From positions 63,241,994 through 63,305,993 of the forward strand of contig NC_053045.1 of assembly GCF_003473485.1 (NCBI RefSeq): DNA of 64,000 nucleotides. The letters are read 5' to 3'. Shown here piece after piece: positions 1-11,219 of the stretch (its first letter is position 1; every line of letters begins with the position of its first letter). A program made the translations under genes and the position numbers. Below the pieces are notes generated by a model. It saw only the letters and a list, made by a program, of their open reading frames with translations, had not been told where the DNA came from and searched no databases. This stretch comes from Medicago truncatula (lineage: Eukaryota > Streptophyta > Magnoliopsida > Fabales > Fabaceae).

Positions 1-345
1 TTTCAAAAGTTCTCCCAAACAGTATCGCAGTCCCGCTTTGTGCTTTGATGTACTAAATTGTATGCTTATTTGATAGACTGGTACTATTGGAGTATAAATT
101 TTAGGAAGGTATTGTTACTCTTTCAGACATGGGTAAATTGTAAGAGTTAAATTCACCCAAAGCAATCCAAGGATTGTTCATATTAGTTGAATCCCAGCAA
201 GATTCACCTCTTTTTTTAATTTGTGCATTTGACATGACTAACTCCACATCATACCCAACATTCCCCCCTTCATAACAACTTTTTCAGCAGTAGGTGCGTT
301 TAATTTGCTAAAAAATAAGGACATGACAGAACAACTCTAGTTATT
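1..345. other. intergenic, nothing recognised
   Basis: AT-rich sequence with no long reading frame, splice-like structure or inverted repeat that I can support. Confidence 0.5.
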
Positions 346-631
346 CAGTGTTTGATTTGTAAAACTGTTTCAGGTACAAGACAAACTGGAGGGCAAGGGA
401 CAGGACAAAAACTCATATTTTTGTCCCTCACCAAACCACAACACAACTTTTTGTCCCACGTACAAGTTGTCTAAAATATCAAAATAGCATTTTGTCCTTC
501 AAAAATCGTATAAAACAAAAAATTACTCAATGCCATAAAAATTTGTCCTGTGCTGTTCTGCCTTGTGTTGTACTATTTTATCTTATACTGTTATGTCCAG
601 TACTTGCTGTTTTGCAAACCAAACGCACCAA
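346..631. repeat. MITE-like inverted-repeat element
   Basis: The left end (GTGTTTGATTTGTAAAAC) and the reverse complement of the right end (GTGCGTTTGGTTTGCAAAAC) match as imperfect terminal inverted repeats. The interior is rich in GGGACA/TTTGTCC motifs in opposite orientations. No target-site duplication was identified, so the family is not assigned. The reading frame that starts in its right part (563-904) is not supported as a gene. Confidence 0.5.
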
Positions 632-1974
632 ATTCTTGAATTACTAGCATCTCTATTTGATCAAAGAACAAAGGCCAAATACCATAGAGGGGAAGTTATT
701 AATTCTTCCTCATTTGAATTAAAATTAGCACTCGAATCCCTATTATTTTGCAATTCTTCCTCCACATATCTCTCCCCATTAATATTAGGATTCTCATCAT
801 TATCATTATTTGTTAACTCCGAAAATTTGGAACCATTCCCATTGGCTGCTGGTCGGACTTGTAGCCGGTTATCTCCTCGTTATTATTTTACCATATCTTT
901 ATAATATTAATAAAAAAATTACAATTTATAATTTGGATATCCAAAAATTGATCCAAAATAAAACACATTAAATTGGATCGGATTGGATTTTTTAAATGAG
1001 TCACCCAAAACCGAATCAAACCCGAATATAATTATATCTTTAGATGATGAATTTTCGCCCATCAAAATAGCACCAGGATCATCCCTAATCACAACAACCA
1101 TGACTACATGTGACTGAACTTTCAACACGTTAATGAGTGTGTCCTAGTTTATCAGCTCCATTTTATATGGAAAGAAGAAGAAGAACATCAGCTTTGAGGA
1201 AGAACTGGAGACATTGCACAAGGGAATCACGAAGCTCCACAACATTCTACAAGGATCGGAGCCTAACTTCACTCCTGAGGAACACACCACATCATGCTAG
1301 GCGTTTGGTCATGATTTTTTTTTATCGTTTTAGGTCATTGAAATTTTGTATATTATATGTTCAATTTTGATTTTATCATAATGCAGGTCGACAGTGTTCA
1401 ATTTGTGCTCCCCAAATGCTATTCCTTGCTATGACCAAGAGAAATATATAACAAGTATAATGAAACATGTGAAGACTGTGTCACATCAAAAGTCCTAACT
1501 CTCTCATTTGTTTCGCTAATCATATCATATTCATCAAATGCTAGTGATTAATTGTCAGGATAGCCATTTGTTTATGAATCGTGTACAACAAGTAAAGAAA
1601 ATTCAAAGCTACTGTGTCTGTGTGTCCAACATACTAAACTGTAGTTGTTTTCTTAGTCACATGTAGTCATGTATCAATGGTATAGGTACTACATTGACAT
1701 GATTCATTATATGTTTTTCTTATTAATAGGTCTTCCATCTCTGCAAGAAAAGCAAGATGAACCTTTGTTGAGAGAACTGTTCAGAAGATGGTCAAATTAC
1801 AAAATTACGACCAAACGCCTCTCAAGTTTTTTTAGTCCTATCGACAGACACATTGAGCTAAAATTTGGCTTTCCTTCTCTTGAAGAAACCAGATTCTTAT
1901 GCTTTTACCACCTGGTTGGTGATGAGATTCCTTAAAAAAGTTGCAATAATATTTTTTCTAAGGATAATACTTAA

Positions 1975-2557
1975 GTGCGCGAAAATTATTTTCGCACAAC
2001 CCACGCGAATGAGCTGTATCATCAATGACCGTCGGATATCCTCTTTCTCATACATTATTTCAGCCAAAATGACAAAACTAATCCTTAAACACACGTAGCC
2101 GCTATACTGTGTTCTTGTTGCCACCGCCTCACTATTCAAAAAGCAAATTTTGCCTCTCCACTATTTGAAAACAGTGCTGCAGTCTGCAGAGACGAAAATA
2201 AACATATCAGAGGTATTGATCGTCTCTGCACTGCAGTTGTTACGGTGACAAATAGCTGCAATTTATAGACGGAAGATTTTGCAATGAGGACAATCTACCA
2301 TAAGGCCCTTCGGAGAAAGCAATGAGGACTATCAACGGTGGCAACCGTTCCCGATGGCGGAAACGAAACAAACAGGTTGCAGAAAGGCTACAAGTGGTGG
2401 CAATCTAGCAGCCATGCAAAGAGGCGGTTATCTACCGATTCAATAATGGAAATATTATATTTTGAGCATTTTTATTTTATTTTTAATAAAATATAGCCCT
2501 AAGTAATGAGTTTGCACGTTAAGCTGCTTTTTCGTGTGCGAAAAAATCATCGCACCA
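1975..2557. repeat. possible inverted-repeat transposon in the pseudogene
   Basis: The left end (GTGCGCGAAAATTATTTTCG) and the reverse complement of the right end (GTGCGATGATTTTTTCGCAC) are similar, and each is itself a near palindrome. The element lies in the DNA that separates exons 3 and 4 of the upstream cullin copy and has no counterpart in the downstream copy. No clear target duplication or coding capacity. Confidence 0.35.
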
Positions 2558-2916
2558 TTTAGCACTGCTGTTTTTCTGATATTTTTTGTTTTGCTTTTCC
2601 CTCTTTTTTAACTCAGGGTTTACCTTAGGTATATCAAGAGATGAATAAAGAAATAAGATGCAATTTTTGTTGTGGTATTCTCTATTTTCCATTTCTATAT
2701 GTCTGTTTCTTATAAATTTATAAACAAACAATCTTTTTCTTTGTTCAATTTTTTAACCTGTATGATTATGTTAGAAACAGAGTGCAAGGGATACTCCAAC
2801 CTAATTTTAGCGTATAAATAACATAAAGATTTAGAAAAATCCTAAAATCACACAAACAAGAAAAAATTAACCAAGATCCGAAAGTCTCAAACACATGTGA
2901 GGGTGAGTACACCCTT

Positions 2917-3296
2917 TGATTACCAATCCCAAAACAAAAGCTTTAGAAAAATCACATTATTCCACCTTTTCCAAATAGCCCAAATAGTTGCTAACCAAAT
3001 AATAGTGTACAATCTTTTTCCAGATGACATGACCGCACAAAAACAAACCACCAAATTGATGAGAATGAGATACTGCCTCATTTGGTAAAAAGCACAATAG
3101 ACTCCTAACCAAGTATTTCTGAATGAGAGACACTCAAAAAATAAATGACAAAGCAACTCTGTTATTTCACAACCATTCACACAATAATGAGAATTATCAT
3201 CTAAAGAAATACCACACCTGTGTAAATTCTCCTTTTTTGGTAACCTGGTATTTAGAAAACGCCAAGTATACAAAGAGACCTTCAATGGAGTGATTT
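2917..3296 (-). mobile_element. LINE ORF2 zinc-binding fragment (zf-RVT)
   Basis: The minus-strand frame reads PLKVSLYTWRFLNTRLPKKE, followed by a cysteine-histidine cluster (CVNGCEITELLCHLFFEC) and later WAIWKRWNNVIF. This is the reverse-transcriptase zinc-binding region (zf-RVT) near the C-terminus of plant L1-type LINE ORF2. No reverse transcriptase core is present. Its upstream boundary near 3296 coincides with the point where similarity to the downstream cullin copy resumes, so it is part of the inserted DNA. Confidence 0.75.
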
Positions 3297-3923
3297 TATT
3301 TGATTTTTTTGCCTATAATAATAGCTCTTTTGTCTTCATTTGTTGGTATCTAGATTGATCGGATACTTACATGAGAGAAGATTGATTTAGCATTTGTTAT
3401 TAACACATTGGATTTCTACTTAGAGTTTGACGGGTGCACAAGAAAAAACAAGGTAAAGGTGATTTCAGTAAAATTAATTCTTGTTGGATATAACTTTAAA
3501 ATTGCATTATATAGCATGAGTTTCTTTTGAAACGTATTTTGGCCAGCCTTGTGTGTCTAAATGGTCTAACTCTAAAATATGTCCATTACAGTAACATGAG
3601 AGTCTCAGAAATAATCATATAGTTATCTCCATATGTTTTATAGTTTTCACTTCTTGAGAAGGAAAGAAACCACTAAATATAGTTTAATATTTATTTTGCT
3701 AATGTGTTAAGTTTTGTTAAGTTCTAACTTTGAATATGGTCGTCTTGAAAGTTTAATTCTTCAGAAGTTTAGAAAAATGTAGGGCAACCTTGAGCATCAA
3801 CTTTTTATAGATGGATGCAAAGAACCATCATCTTTCAAATCCTACATTTAGACCATAATTTTTATGAGTTAGAGGCCTTACGGTTCTTTACTAAAAAAAA
3901 AATTAAGATTTGATTTTAAAATA

Positions 3924-4680
3924 GAGTAAATTACACTCCCCTCCTCTCAAAGATGCTTGAATTACACTCCCCTCCCCTCTTATGTTAAAATATACACTCC
4001 CCTCCCTTGTAAAGTAAAATTTATACTCTCATCCCTTATAAGATGCTTGAATTACAACTCCCTCCCTTAATAATTAAATATGATCTACACTTTAATCTAT
4101 TTAACATAAATAAATATTTTTATGATATATTTTAATTTTGAACCACCTTTTAAGAAAAAAATAATTCATTTCTTTATAATTTAAATGTCAATAATAATTA
4201 AATTTAAATATTTTGCTATTGATTTTATAATTTAGAGTATAAAATTAACTTTCAAATAACCCTATTTTATTGTCTTTAGTAATTTCTTACATATTTTAAT
4301 TTTATTTTGGGTTGTTTCATATTTTATAATAGGGTTTAAAATTACATGTTAATGAAATTGTGAATAAAAAATAGCGAAAAATATGTATTCAATTTTTTAT
4401 TATATTAAAATAGACCTGTAATACAATTTTTTTCCAAAGTGTGTTAGATTATTATTATTTTTGCTAAATTGTTAGAAATAAAAAAAAAAATTGAGGGAGT
4501 AAAGTGTAGATTTTAACATAAGAGGGGAGGGGAATGTAATTCAAGCTTCTCTTAGGGGAGGGGCGTGTAAAGTTTTCTAATATGTTTTGAATAAGAGGGG
4601 AGGGAATTGTATATTTTAACATAAGAGGAGAGAGAAATATAATTCAAACATCTTAGAGGGAAGGGGAGTGTAATTTACTC
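3924..4680. mobile_element. Mutator-type MITE, 757 bp
   Basis: Long terminal inverted repeats begin GAGTAAATTACACTCCCC and end in the reverse complement; the arms also carry repeated CTCCCCTCCC tracts. The flanks TTTAAAATA (3915-3923) and ATTAAAATA (4681-4689) form a 9-bp target duplication with one mismatch, as expected for Mutator-like elements. It has no coding capacity and sits between the two cullin copies. Confidence 0.7.
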
Positions 4681-5334
4681 ATTAAAATATGTACTTTTGT
4701 TGAATCAAATCAAATTATATACTATTGCTCTGTTTGAAAGTTCCTAAAATATCTAAACAAATTATTTAAATAATATGATTTGATTGAATATGTAAAAAAA
4801 TTTATATATTCAAATTAAATCTTTTGGTTTTTGAAGGAAGAGGATCACAACTCACAACAGAGTATTCTTCTCTCAAGAAAAACTCACAACAGAGTAGAAA
4901 AAGAAACTATAAAAGTACAAACCCGTTAGTTCCAAATTAGGGTTCTTCTGTCAAGGTTCATTCATCAATAAGCATGACGATGAGAGAATTTATCAACTTA
5001 GAAGAAGGATTGGAGACTATTCAGAAAGGTATCACCAAACTCCTCAACATTCTTGAAGGTTTACCCGAACCTAATTTCACTCCTGAGGAACACATTAACC
5101 TATATACGTAAGAATATATCATATCTTTTTCTCTTTTACTTTGCATATGACATGATATTCTTTTCTGCTTAGAAACTATATTAATATTAAGTTTGTAGTG
5201 TATCTGGGATTAGTTGCTGTGGATTTTATGTTAATTTTCATTATTTTAAGTATTTAGGGTTAGTTTTGAGTTTTTGTTTGGATAAAGATAAGGCCTGAAA
5301 GAGTTTATAAAGACTATCAATCTTTACGCCGGTT

Positions 5335-5545
5335 TTGTAAGGATGTGTTAGACCCAATATCCACCAAACTCAATAGTGTTGGGCGTGGGAAAGTGTACTC
5401 TTAGAAATCGTAGTTGGACATATGGCCGATGGATCTTGAGGAGGCTCTGATACTATCTTACCCCAAACCCAAGTTCCACATAGGACATAGATAAAAGGCG
5501 GATTCAACTAGTTTAAGGGTGGTCTCTTGACTTTGTATTTGCTCA
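5335..5545. repeat. repeat with CCCACAT-type motif in intron 1
   Basis: This stretch in intron 1 of the chimera (GTTAGACCCAATATCC, GTTGGGCGTGGGAAAG, AGTTCCACATAGGACATAG) resembles dispersed plant LTR-type sequence also seen at 35060-35310. Boundaries were not resolved. Confidence 0.3.
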
Positions 5546-7474
5546 ATCTCGGCACTCCTTGTGTTAATTCATTTTGCCTTTTCTAAAAATTAATTATTTT
5601 CCCACTTAAATTGTAATGCAGGACTGTGTACAATATGTCCACCCAAAGGCCTCCTCATGACTATGGCCTAGCATTATACGACAAGTCCAAGGAAACATGT
5701 GAGTACATTGTATCAAAAGTGAGTAACACTCTCATTTGGCTATCCTACTCATGAATCATACTCTTAAGTGTTTACCTAAACTTGAAATTATGTATCACAT
5801 ACTATTATTTTGGGATGACAATCTATATATAGCCTTATATTTAATTCAATGACAGACTTTATTTTCATTCTCCATAGCCTTGTAAGCTTTGTAAACTTGT
5901 AACAAGCAATGAAGCTTTGATTAAATCTGAAGAATATATTAATTCCTCATTAAGTCTAATTTCTAATACTAAACCATAGTTGTTTCCTTACTCACATGCA
6001 TCAATAGGTTAAAACTAGTACATCTTTCTTATTAATAGGTTCTGCCATCTTTGGGAGAAAAGAAGGATGACCTTTTGTTGAGAGAACTGCTTAGAAGATA
6101 GTCAGATTACATAGTTATGACCAGGCGCCTCTCAAAAGTTTTTTGGTATCTTGAACGACGCGACATTCCAAGATATAAACTTCCTTCTCTTGAAGAAACC
6201 GGCTTCATATCCTTTTACCACCTGGTTAGTGATGAGATTCTTTAGAAATGTTGCAGTGGTAAAGATGGTAAAAATACCCGTACCCTTTATATAATTGGAA
6301 CTTATACAGTGGGAACTTATTTGGATTGACAAACCAAGAGATGCTTGAATTCATTCGACAACTATCTAATGGTGTTACACTTGCATTTGAAAAAAATGTT
6401 TCTATATATGTGAATTTCTTTAATGATGCCATACGTGTCTTGACCTAATTATGTATGAATTGTGCAGTTGAATGGTGGTAATTTAACTATCTTTCTGATG
6501 CTGCTATATTTAATCCAAATTAGGCCTTGTGTTTTAATCTTTGTTATTTTCATTTGATATTTGCCTGTAGTTTTTGTCTTCATTTGTTGGTATCCAGATT
6601 GATCCGAAACGGGCAGAAAAAAAGATTGATCAAACACTTGCAATTAAAGCATTGGATTTATACTTGGAGTTAAACGATTGTTCAAAAATACACAAGGCAA
6701 AGGTGATTTCAGTAAAACTTAGTTCTTATTTGTAGATAAATTTAAAATTGCCATATCTAGCATGGAATTCTTTTGAAACGTGTTTTGGTCGGCCTTGTGC
6801 GTCTTTAGGAAAATTGTATTGAGGTCAAATCTGAAAACAGTTTAAAACCAAACTAGAGTCTTATAAAGAAATAGTCAATTAGTTATCTTCGTGTTTTGAA
6901 GTTTTAAATCTTGAGAAGGAAACATACCACTATAAAGAAATATTTGGATTCTTTGGCTCAAAATTTGTCCTTTTGGGACGAAAATAGATGGCTGTAAAAG
7001 ATTTATATATGACTATTTCAGGAATTTTATTATTTTTTGTATCCCAATTATTAAGCAATGATTCCAATTTAAAAAAAACTAGACTAAGATATTTAGTGGT
7101 AATTGCAGGAAGAGAAAATGGATCGCAGTCCAGATGTTTTATCAAAGAAAGTCAACTTGGTAAGCTCGGACGGGGTTGTGTTTGAAGTTGATTTGGGTTT
7201 GGCACTTATGTCAAAAAGATTTGAGGACATTATCGATATTGAGACCATTCCGATTGGTGATGTTGATACCATTTCTGTTGATGAAGTGAATAGCAAAATG
7301 TTGAGCATGGTCGTTGAATACTGCAAGAAGCACGACAAAAGACAGAAGTATGTTGATATCAAGATCTGGGATGCTCAATTTGTTGATGTTGACCCTAAAA
7401 CTCTGGATGATCTTGAAACACATGCAAGGTACTTGAAAATCGAGAGACTAGGGAACCTTGCATTTTATAAAGAA

Positions 7475-7798
7475 GGCTAAAATATGGTTTTAGTCCCTGC
7501 AAATATGCTTCGTTTTGGTTTTAGTCCCTGTAAAAAGAAAATTTTGTTTTTGGTCCCTTCAAAAATTTTTGTTTTTAAAAATAGTCCCTGACACCACTTT
7601 TGCGATGATTTGCATACGTGGCACATTATAACTGAACCAATTTTATAGTTTTTGGTCCTTGCAAAATATTTTGTTTTTAAAAACGGTCCCTGCAAAGGAG
7701 GGACTATTTTCAAAAACAAAAAATAACAAAATTTTCTTTTTACAGGGATTAAAACCAAAACGAGGCATATTTGCAGGGACTAAAACCATATTTTAACC
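7475..7798. mobile_element. Mutator-type MITE inside the SKP1-like segment
   Basis: The 324-bp element has about 70-bp inverted ends (GGCTAAAATATGGTTTTAGT at left, GGTTAAAATATGGTTTTAGT as the reverse complement of the right end) and internal AGTCCCTG motifs. It is flanked by TATAAAGAA (7466-7474) and TATAAAAAA (7799-7807), a 9-bp target duplication with one mismatch. Removing the element and one flank restores an in-frame SKP1-like reading, so it is a genuine insertion into coding sequence. Confidence 0.85.
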
Positions 7799-8382
7799 TA
7801 TAAAAAATTTGACTTGATAAAAGACAAGACACCAGAGGAACTCGTCCAGTTCTATGCCGCTCAAGAAGACTCAAACTTCAAGTCATTAGAAGAGAACCAC
7901 GAGTAGAGTCTTTAGATTTTACAACATGCAAACTTCTTTTTACTTTTACTCTATGATCCTGTTTAGAGTTTAGATGAACATGATTGCCGTACAAAAGTTC
8001 AACCGATGCTGCACAATGCATAATATAGTTAACATTTATTTATTTTTATTTTTTTTAGTTCAACCTAGCGTCTTAATCTTCTTTGAAATCAACTAGTATT
8101 AACTATTTACTTACATCTAAATCTTGAAATTTTCATACGAAATTAAAGTAGTGTAGAAATTCAATTAAAAAATTACTATACATTTAATGATTTTTCTTTT
8201 TTTATTGATTATTTTTATAGACCAAAAGATGACCAACAAAATCAGTCATTCGAAGATAAAAAAGTTACGTAGTTGAAGGTGAATATTTGGGTTGTGGATT
8301 AGTGGTTTTCTTTGTGATAGTGCCTAAAAATTGTGTAAGACATACTACCAACCACACCGCCTTTAAGATAAAAACAAGTTTT

Positions 8383-8508
8383 ACTATAATTGTTCGATTA
8401 ATTTATGCACTGTAGAAAACCGTTCGAGAATTACACATCCAATATACTATAATTGTTCGATTAACTTATGTACCGTAGAAAACCGTTCGAGAATTACACA
8501 TCCAATAT
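8383..8508. repeat. two-copy 63-bp tandem repeat
   Basis: A 63-bp unit beginning ACTATAATTGTTCGATTAA and containing GTAGAAAACCGTTCGAGAAT occurs twice head to tail with three differences. No coding potential. Confidence 0.85.
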
Positions 8509-8519
8509 AGTATTAAGAC

Positions 8520-9300
8520 CACTCATACTTTAATACCGAAACCAATCAACTATGGTATTGTAGTCATGCCAATATGGTGTTGCCACCATTCTAAATTTTA
8601 GCATCTCCAAATATAAATGTGGTATTTCAACCTCTCAAATATGGTGCTACCACCATTCTAACATATAACTTCTCCAAGGGAATAAAATATAAAAAGGACT
8701 ATACTTAATTTTGAATGACATTATTCTTAAAATGGGACTATGATCTTAAAAATATTCTTTAATCCTAAGGGACATAAATTATTGAGGGATTATGCTCTTA
8801 ATATCATTCTTAATTTCGAATAGGGAGAGAGAAGAAAATGATTAAAGTTTTAGATTATTTTTCGGTGTGTATAATGAACTACGTGAGATCTCTATTTATA
8901 GAGAAAATTCACAACTAATATATGTGAAACTTTAGAAACAAGCAATTCACATATTAGTTTGGGAATAATCAATTAACATATTAGATCTAGTTTAAAAAAA
9001 CATCTCAAATTGAGTACCAAAATATTTCATATATTGAGTATAAAATTATACTATATTATGTACGAAAATATATTAGATTGCATACAAAATTATATTTCAG
9101 ATCAAGCACCAAAATATATTATATTGCATACAAAAATATATTTCATATCAAGTACCAAAATATATTAGATTGTATATCAAAATATTTAGATTGTGCACCT
9201 GAATAATTCAGATTACGTTCTAAAATATTTCATATCGCATTCCAAAATATTTTAACAAAACGCGGGGACAAAGAAAACACTTTCTAATATAGTGATTAAA
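8520..9300. repeat. degenerate AT-rich repeats
   Basis: At 8520-8680 there are repeated TATGGTGTTGCCACCATTCTA and TATGGTGCTACCACCATTCTA type motifs. At about 9000-9250 there is a strongly degenerate short tandem array of units like AGTACCAAAATATATTAGAT, roughly 20-45 bp apart. No gene is seen in this part of the spacer between 7907 and 11176. Confidence 0.5.
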
Positions 9301-9624
9301 TTAATTATTTAATTCAACGAAAACACATTAAAATAACTATTTAATTTAACATTTTCATAATTTAACATTTCCAAATAAAATATATAAATTCTTTTAAAAA
9401 AAATTTATATATATATATATTTCCGCTAGAGCTTACTCCGTTTCCATAATTATGCACATGTTAGAGGTCCACCCTCCACTATATAAACACTTCTAATATA
9501 TGTGATTTATTTAATGAGACTTTCACTTTTTTCAATTCACACAACACTAATTCTACCAAATATAAAAATTTGTGTTTAGTCTTTAACTCAATTTTTACGC
9601 ATGTTCCAACATAGATATTAAAAT

Positions 9625-9680
9625 AGCAATTGAGCCTCCACTTTTTTTTTTTTTTTTTTTGAGCAATTGAGCCTCCACTT
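9625..9680. repeat. poly(T) flanked by an 18-bp direct repeat
   Basis: AGCAATTGAGCCTCCACT occurs at 9625-9642 and again at 9662-9679, separated by a T tract. This looks like a target duplication around a minus-strand poly(A) tail, the remnant of a nearly complete 5' truncation during retrotransposition. Confidence 0.65.
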
Positions 9681-10568
9681 TCTAGCTTATGTTTTTGAAA
9701 CAAGATATAAATGCCTCTATAACCAGTCATGAGTCTGCTCATTGACCTATCTTTTCATAATTAAATTATATTGTAGAACAAGGTATAGGTTGTGTACGTA
9801 TATTGTCAAAGTTTCAATCAGAACAAACTTTTGTGTCATCCAGATATGTCTTATGAGATATAAAAACATTTCAGGGCCTCCACCTAATAGCTTAATCTTT
9901 TAGGATATGTGGTCTTTATCAGAATCAGAAGAGATGTTAGCATAGCTTAGCTTTTAGCTTCCCTTGCAAGTATAAAGTATTCATTTCCATTTGCATTACC
10001 TTTCAGTTTGTTCTTTCATTTTGCTTAGTTATCATTGCGTTGGCTAGGATAGTCAAGTCTTCTTGTATATGAAGCTTGACATTGTATTTTTCCAATTCAT
10101 TCACATTATCGCCGGTTTGAGATTGAAAATTTTGTTACAATGCATTCTGAGAATGCTCTGGTCAGGTGATATCAGTGCGGGTTCATCACACTTTGCTTCC
10201 GCTTTGTGAAATTGCATAGATTCACACCAATTTTCTTTCGTTATTTCTCGATAATCGCATTCGTGATGATAAACAATAAACGGTTCAAATTCAAACAATT
10301 AAAATCAAGATCAGAGTAGTATACTATGTTCATCCTTCTTAAAGCCTTACCACAATGTGTGCGGCACCACATTAATCGAAGTAGGGGGTTTGAACTCGGC
10401 CAGGACATTAGATAGACTAATCACACGGCAGGCCAAAACACAACGGACCACCATAAATACTATTGGTTACATGTGACCACATTAATACTATTAGAATAAA
10501 ATATTTCAACTAATTATGAATCTTAGAGCCTTAAAGTCACACGACTCAATATGAATTCATAAAAGCTA

Positions 10569-10694
10569 CTTCCTATGATTTAAAATATAAGGAAATATTG
10601 AATCAACAAAAATTGATGTATTCCATTTAAAATTTGAATAAGATAAATCAATTTTTGTTCGTCCATCTTTCTTGTATATTTAGGACCGGAGGAA
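10569..10694. mobile_element. Stowaway-like MITE
   Basis: The ends CTTCCTATGATTTAAAATAT and, as reverse complement, TTCCTCCGGTCCTAAATATA pair imperfectly, with TA dinucleotides on both sides, as in Tc1/mariner-derived Stowaway elements. The rest of 9700-11176 shows nothing I recognise. Confidence 0.55.
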
Positions 10695-11176
10695 TACCCT
10701 ACTAAAGAAAAAAAAAATGGGTGAGATGCAGATACAATATTTTTTGTATATTTAGTAAAATATTCATTCAAAAAATATACATGGTAAAATACGGTAGTAA
10801 AATATATTCATCAGTTTGAATAAGGGAGAGACAATTTTGTGAAGGAAATAATTTCAATTGGTAATTTAAATTTTAAAAGATCGTAAATATATAAAGTAAT
10901 AATTAACTGATAAGAATGAAAAGTAATTAATAACAGATACGATATTTTTTTGAAAGAGATATGATATCAAAATGCTTCAAAATAAAGATACGATAAAAAG
11001 AAAAACGTAAAATTAAAAGGTGTTAAAATACAAAAATATTATATAATGTCTGGATCAAAATACGTGTAACACAGTCATACATACCTAATTAGCATTAGAA
11101 ATCACTCTTGAAAACGAAATTGGATAAACATTGAGATCCATATAAGATACATACATCCCAGCCATAATTCCCGCGT

Positions 11177-11183
11177 TATAAAT
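11177..11183 (+). promoter_or_regulatory. candidate TATA box for the sucrose transporter
   Basis: TATAAAT lies 37 bases upstream of the ATG at 11220. If used, the leader would be only about 10 bases, so a more distal promoter is also possible. Confidence 0.35.
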
Positions 11184-11219
11184 TCACCAAAAACTCACTC
11201 TTGCACATAAACTTCTCCA

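Larger units (their letters stand above)
1155..3455 (+). pseudogene. CULLIN1 N-terminal pseudogene, upstream copy
   Basis: This is a relic of the first part of a CUL1-type cullin, the scaffold of SCF ubiquitin ligases. Exon 1 (about 1165-1290) reads in a cullin frame (EELETLHKGITKLHNILQG) that is out of frame with the nearest ATG at 1168. Exon 2 (1387-1490) needs frameshifts to give a TVFN...CYDQEKY-like segment. Exon 3 (1731-1915) is open and reads LPSLQEKQDEPLLRELFRRW, then SLEETRFLCFYHL, as in CUL1. Exon 4 (about 3352-3455) is degraded (LDFYLEFDGCTR region). Between exons 3 and 4 about 1.35 kb of foreign DNA has been inserted. The exon order and intron sequences match the copy at 4974-7906, so the two are tandem duplicates. 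No SKP1 segment follows this copy. Non-functional as read. Confidence 0.8.
4974..7906 (+). pseudogene. CULLIN1 N-terminus / SKP1-like chimeric gene, disrupted
   Basis: Five exons join two SCF subunits. Exon 1 (4974-5107), exon 2 (5622-5718), exon 3 (6039-6224) and exon 4 (6598-6702) encode about 174 residues of CUL1 N-terminal helical repeat ([56 protein letters not shown]). Exon 4 ends on a codon boundary at a GT donor, and the next AG acceptor (7107-7108) opens exon 5 in frame with a SKP1-like segment (VNLVSSDGVVFEVDLGLAL, MVVEYCKKH, WDAQFVDVD). There are two lesions. The tryptophan codon after LLRR in exon 3 is TAG (6099-6101), where the upstream copy has TGG. A MITE at 7475-7798 adds a stop at 7478. 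Beyond the MITE the SKP1 C-terminus resumes in frame (IKDKTPEELVQFYAAQ) and stops at 7906. The SKP1 part alone could start at the ATG at 7118. In known SCF structures the CUL1 N-terminus binds SKP1, so the fused modules are natural partners. Whether it is transcribed as one unit is inferred from splice sites only. Confidence 0.75.

Noticed and set aside
563-904. 113-codon open frame on the plus strand
   Set aside because: It begins inside the right arm of a MITE-like element, has low-complexity Ser/Leu composition and no recognisable motif.
8383-8508. Possible CRISPR-like array
   Set aside because: Only two adjacent copies with no spacers in plant nuclear DNA; it is a simple tandem duplication.
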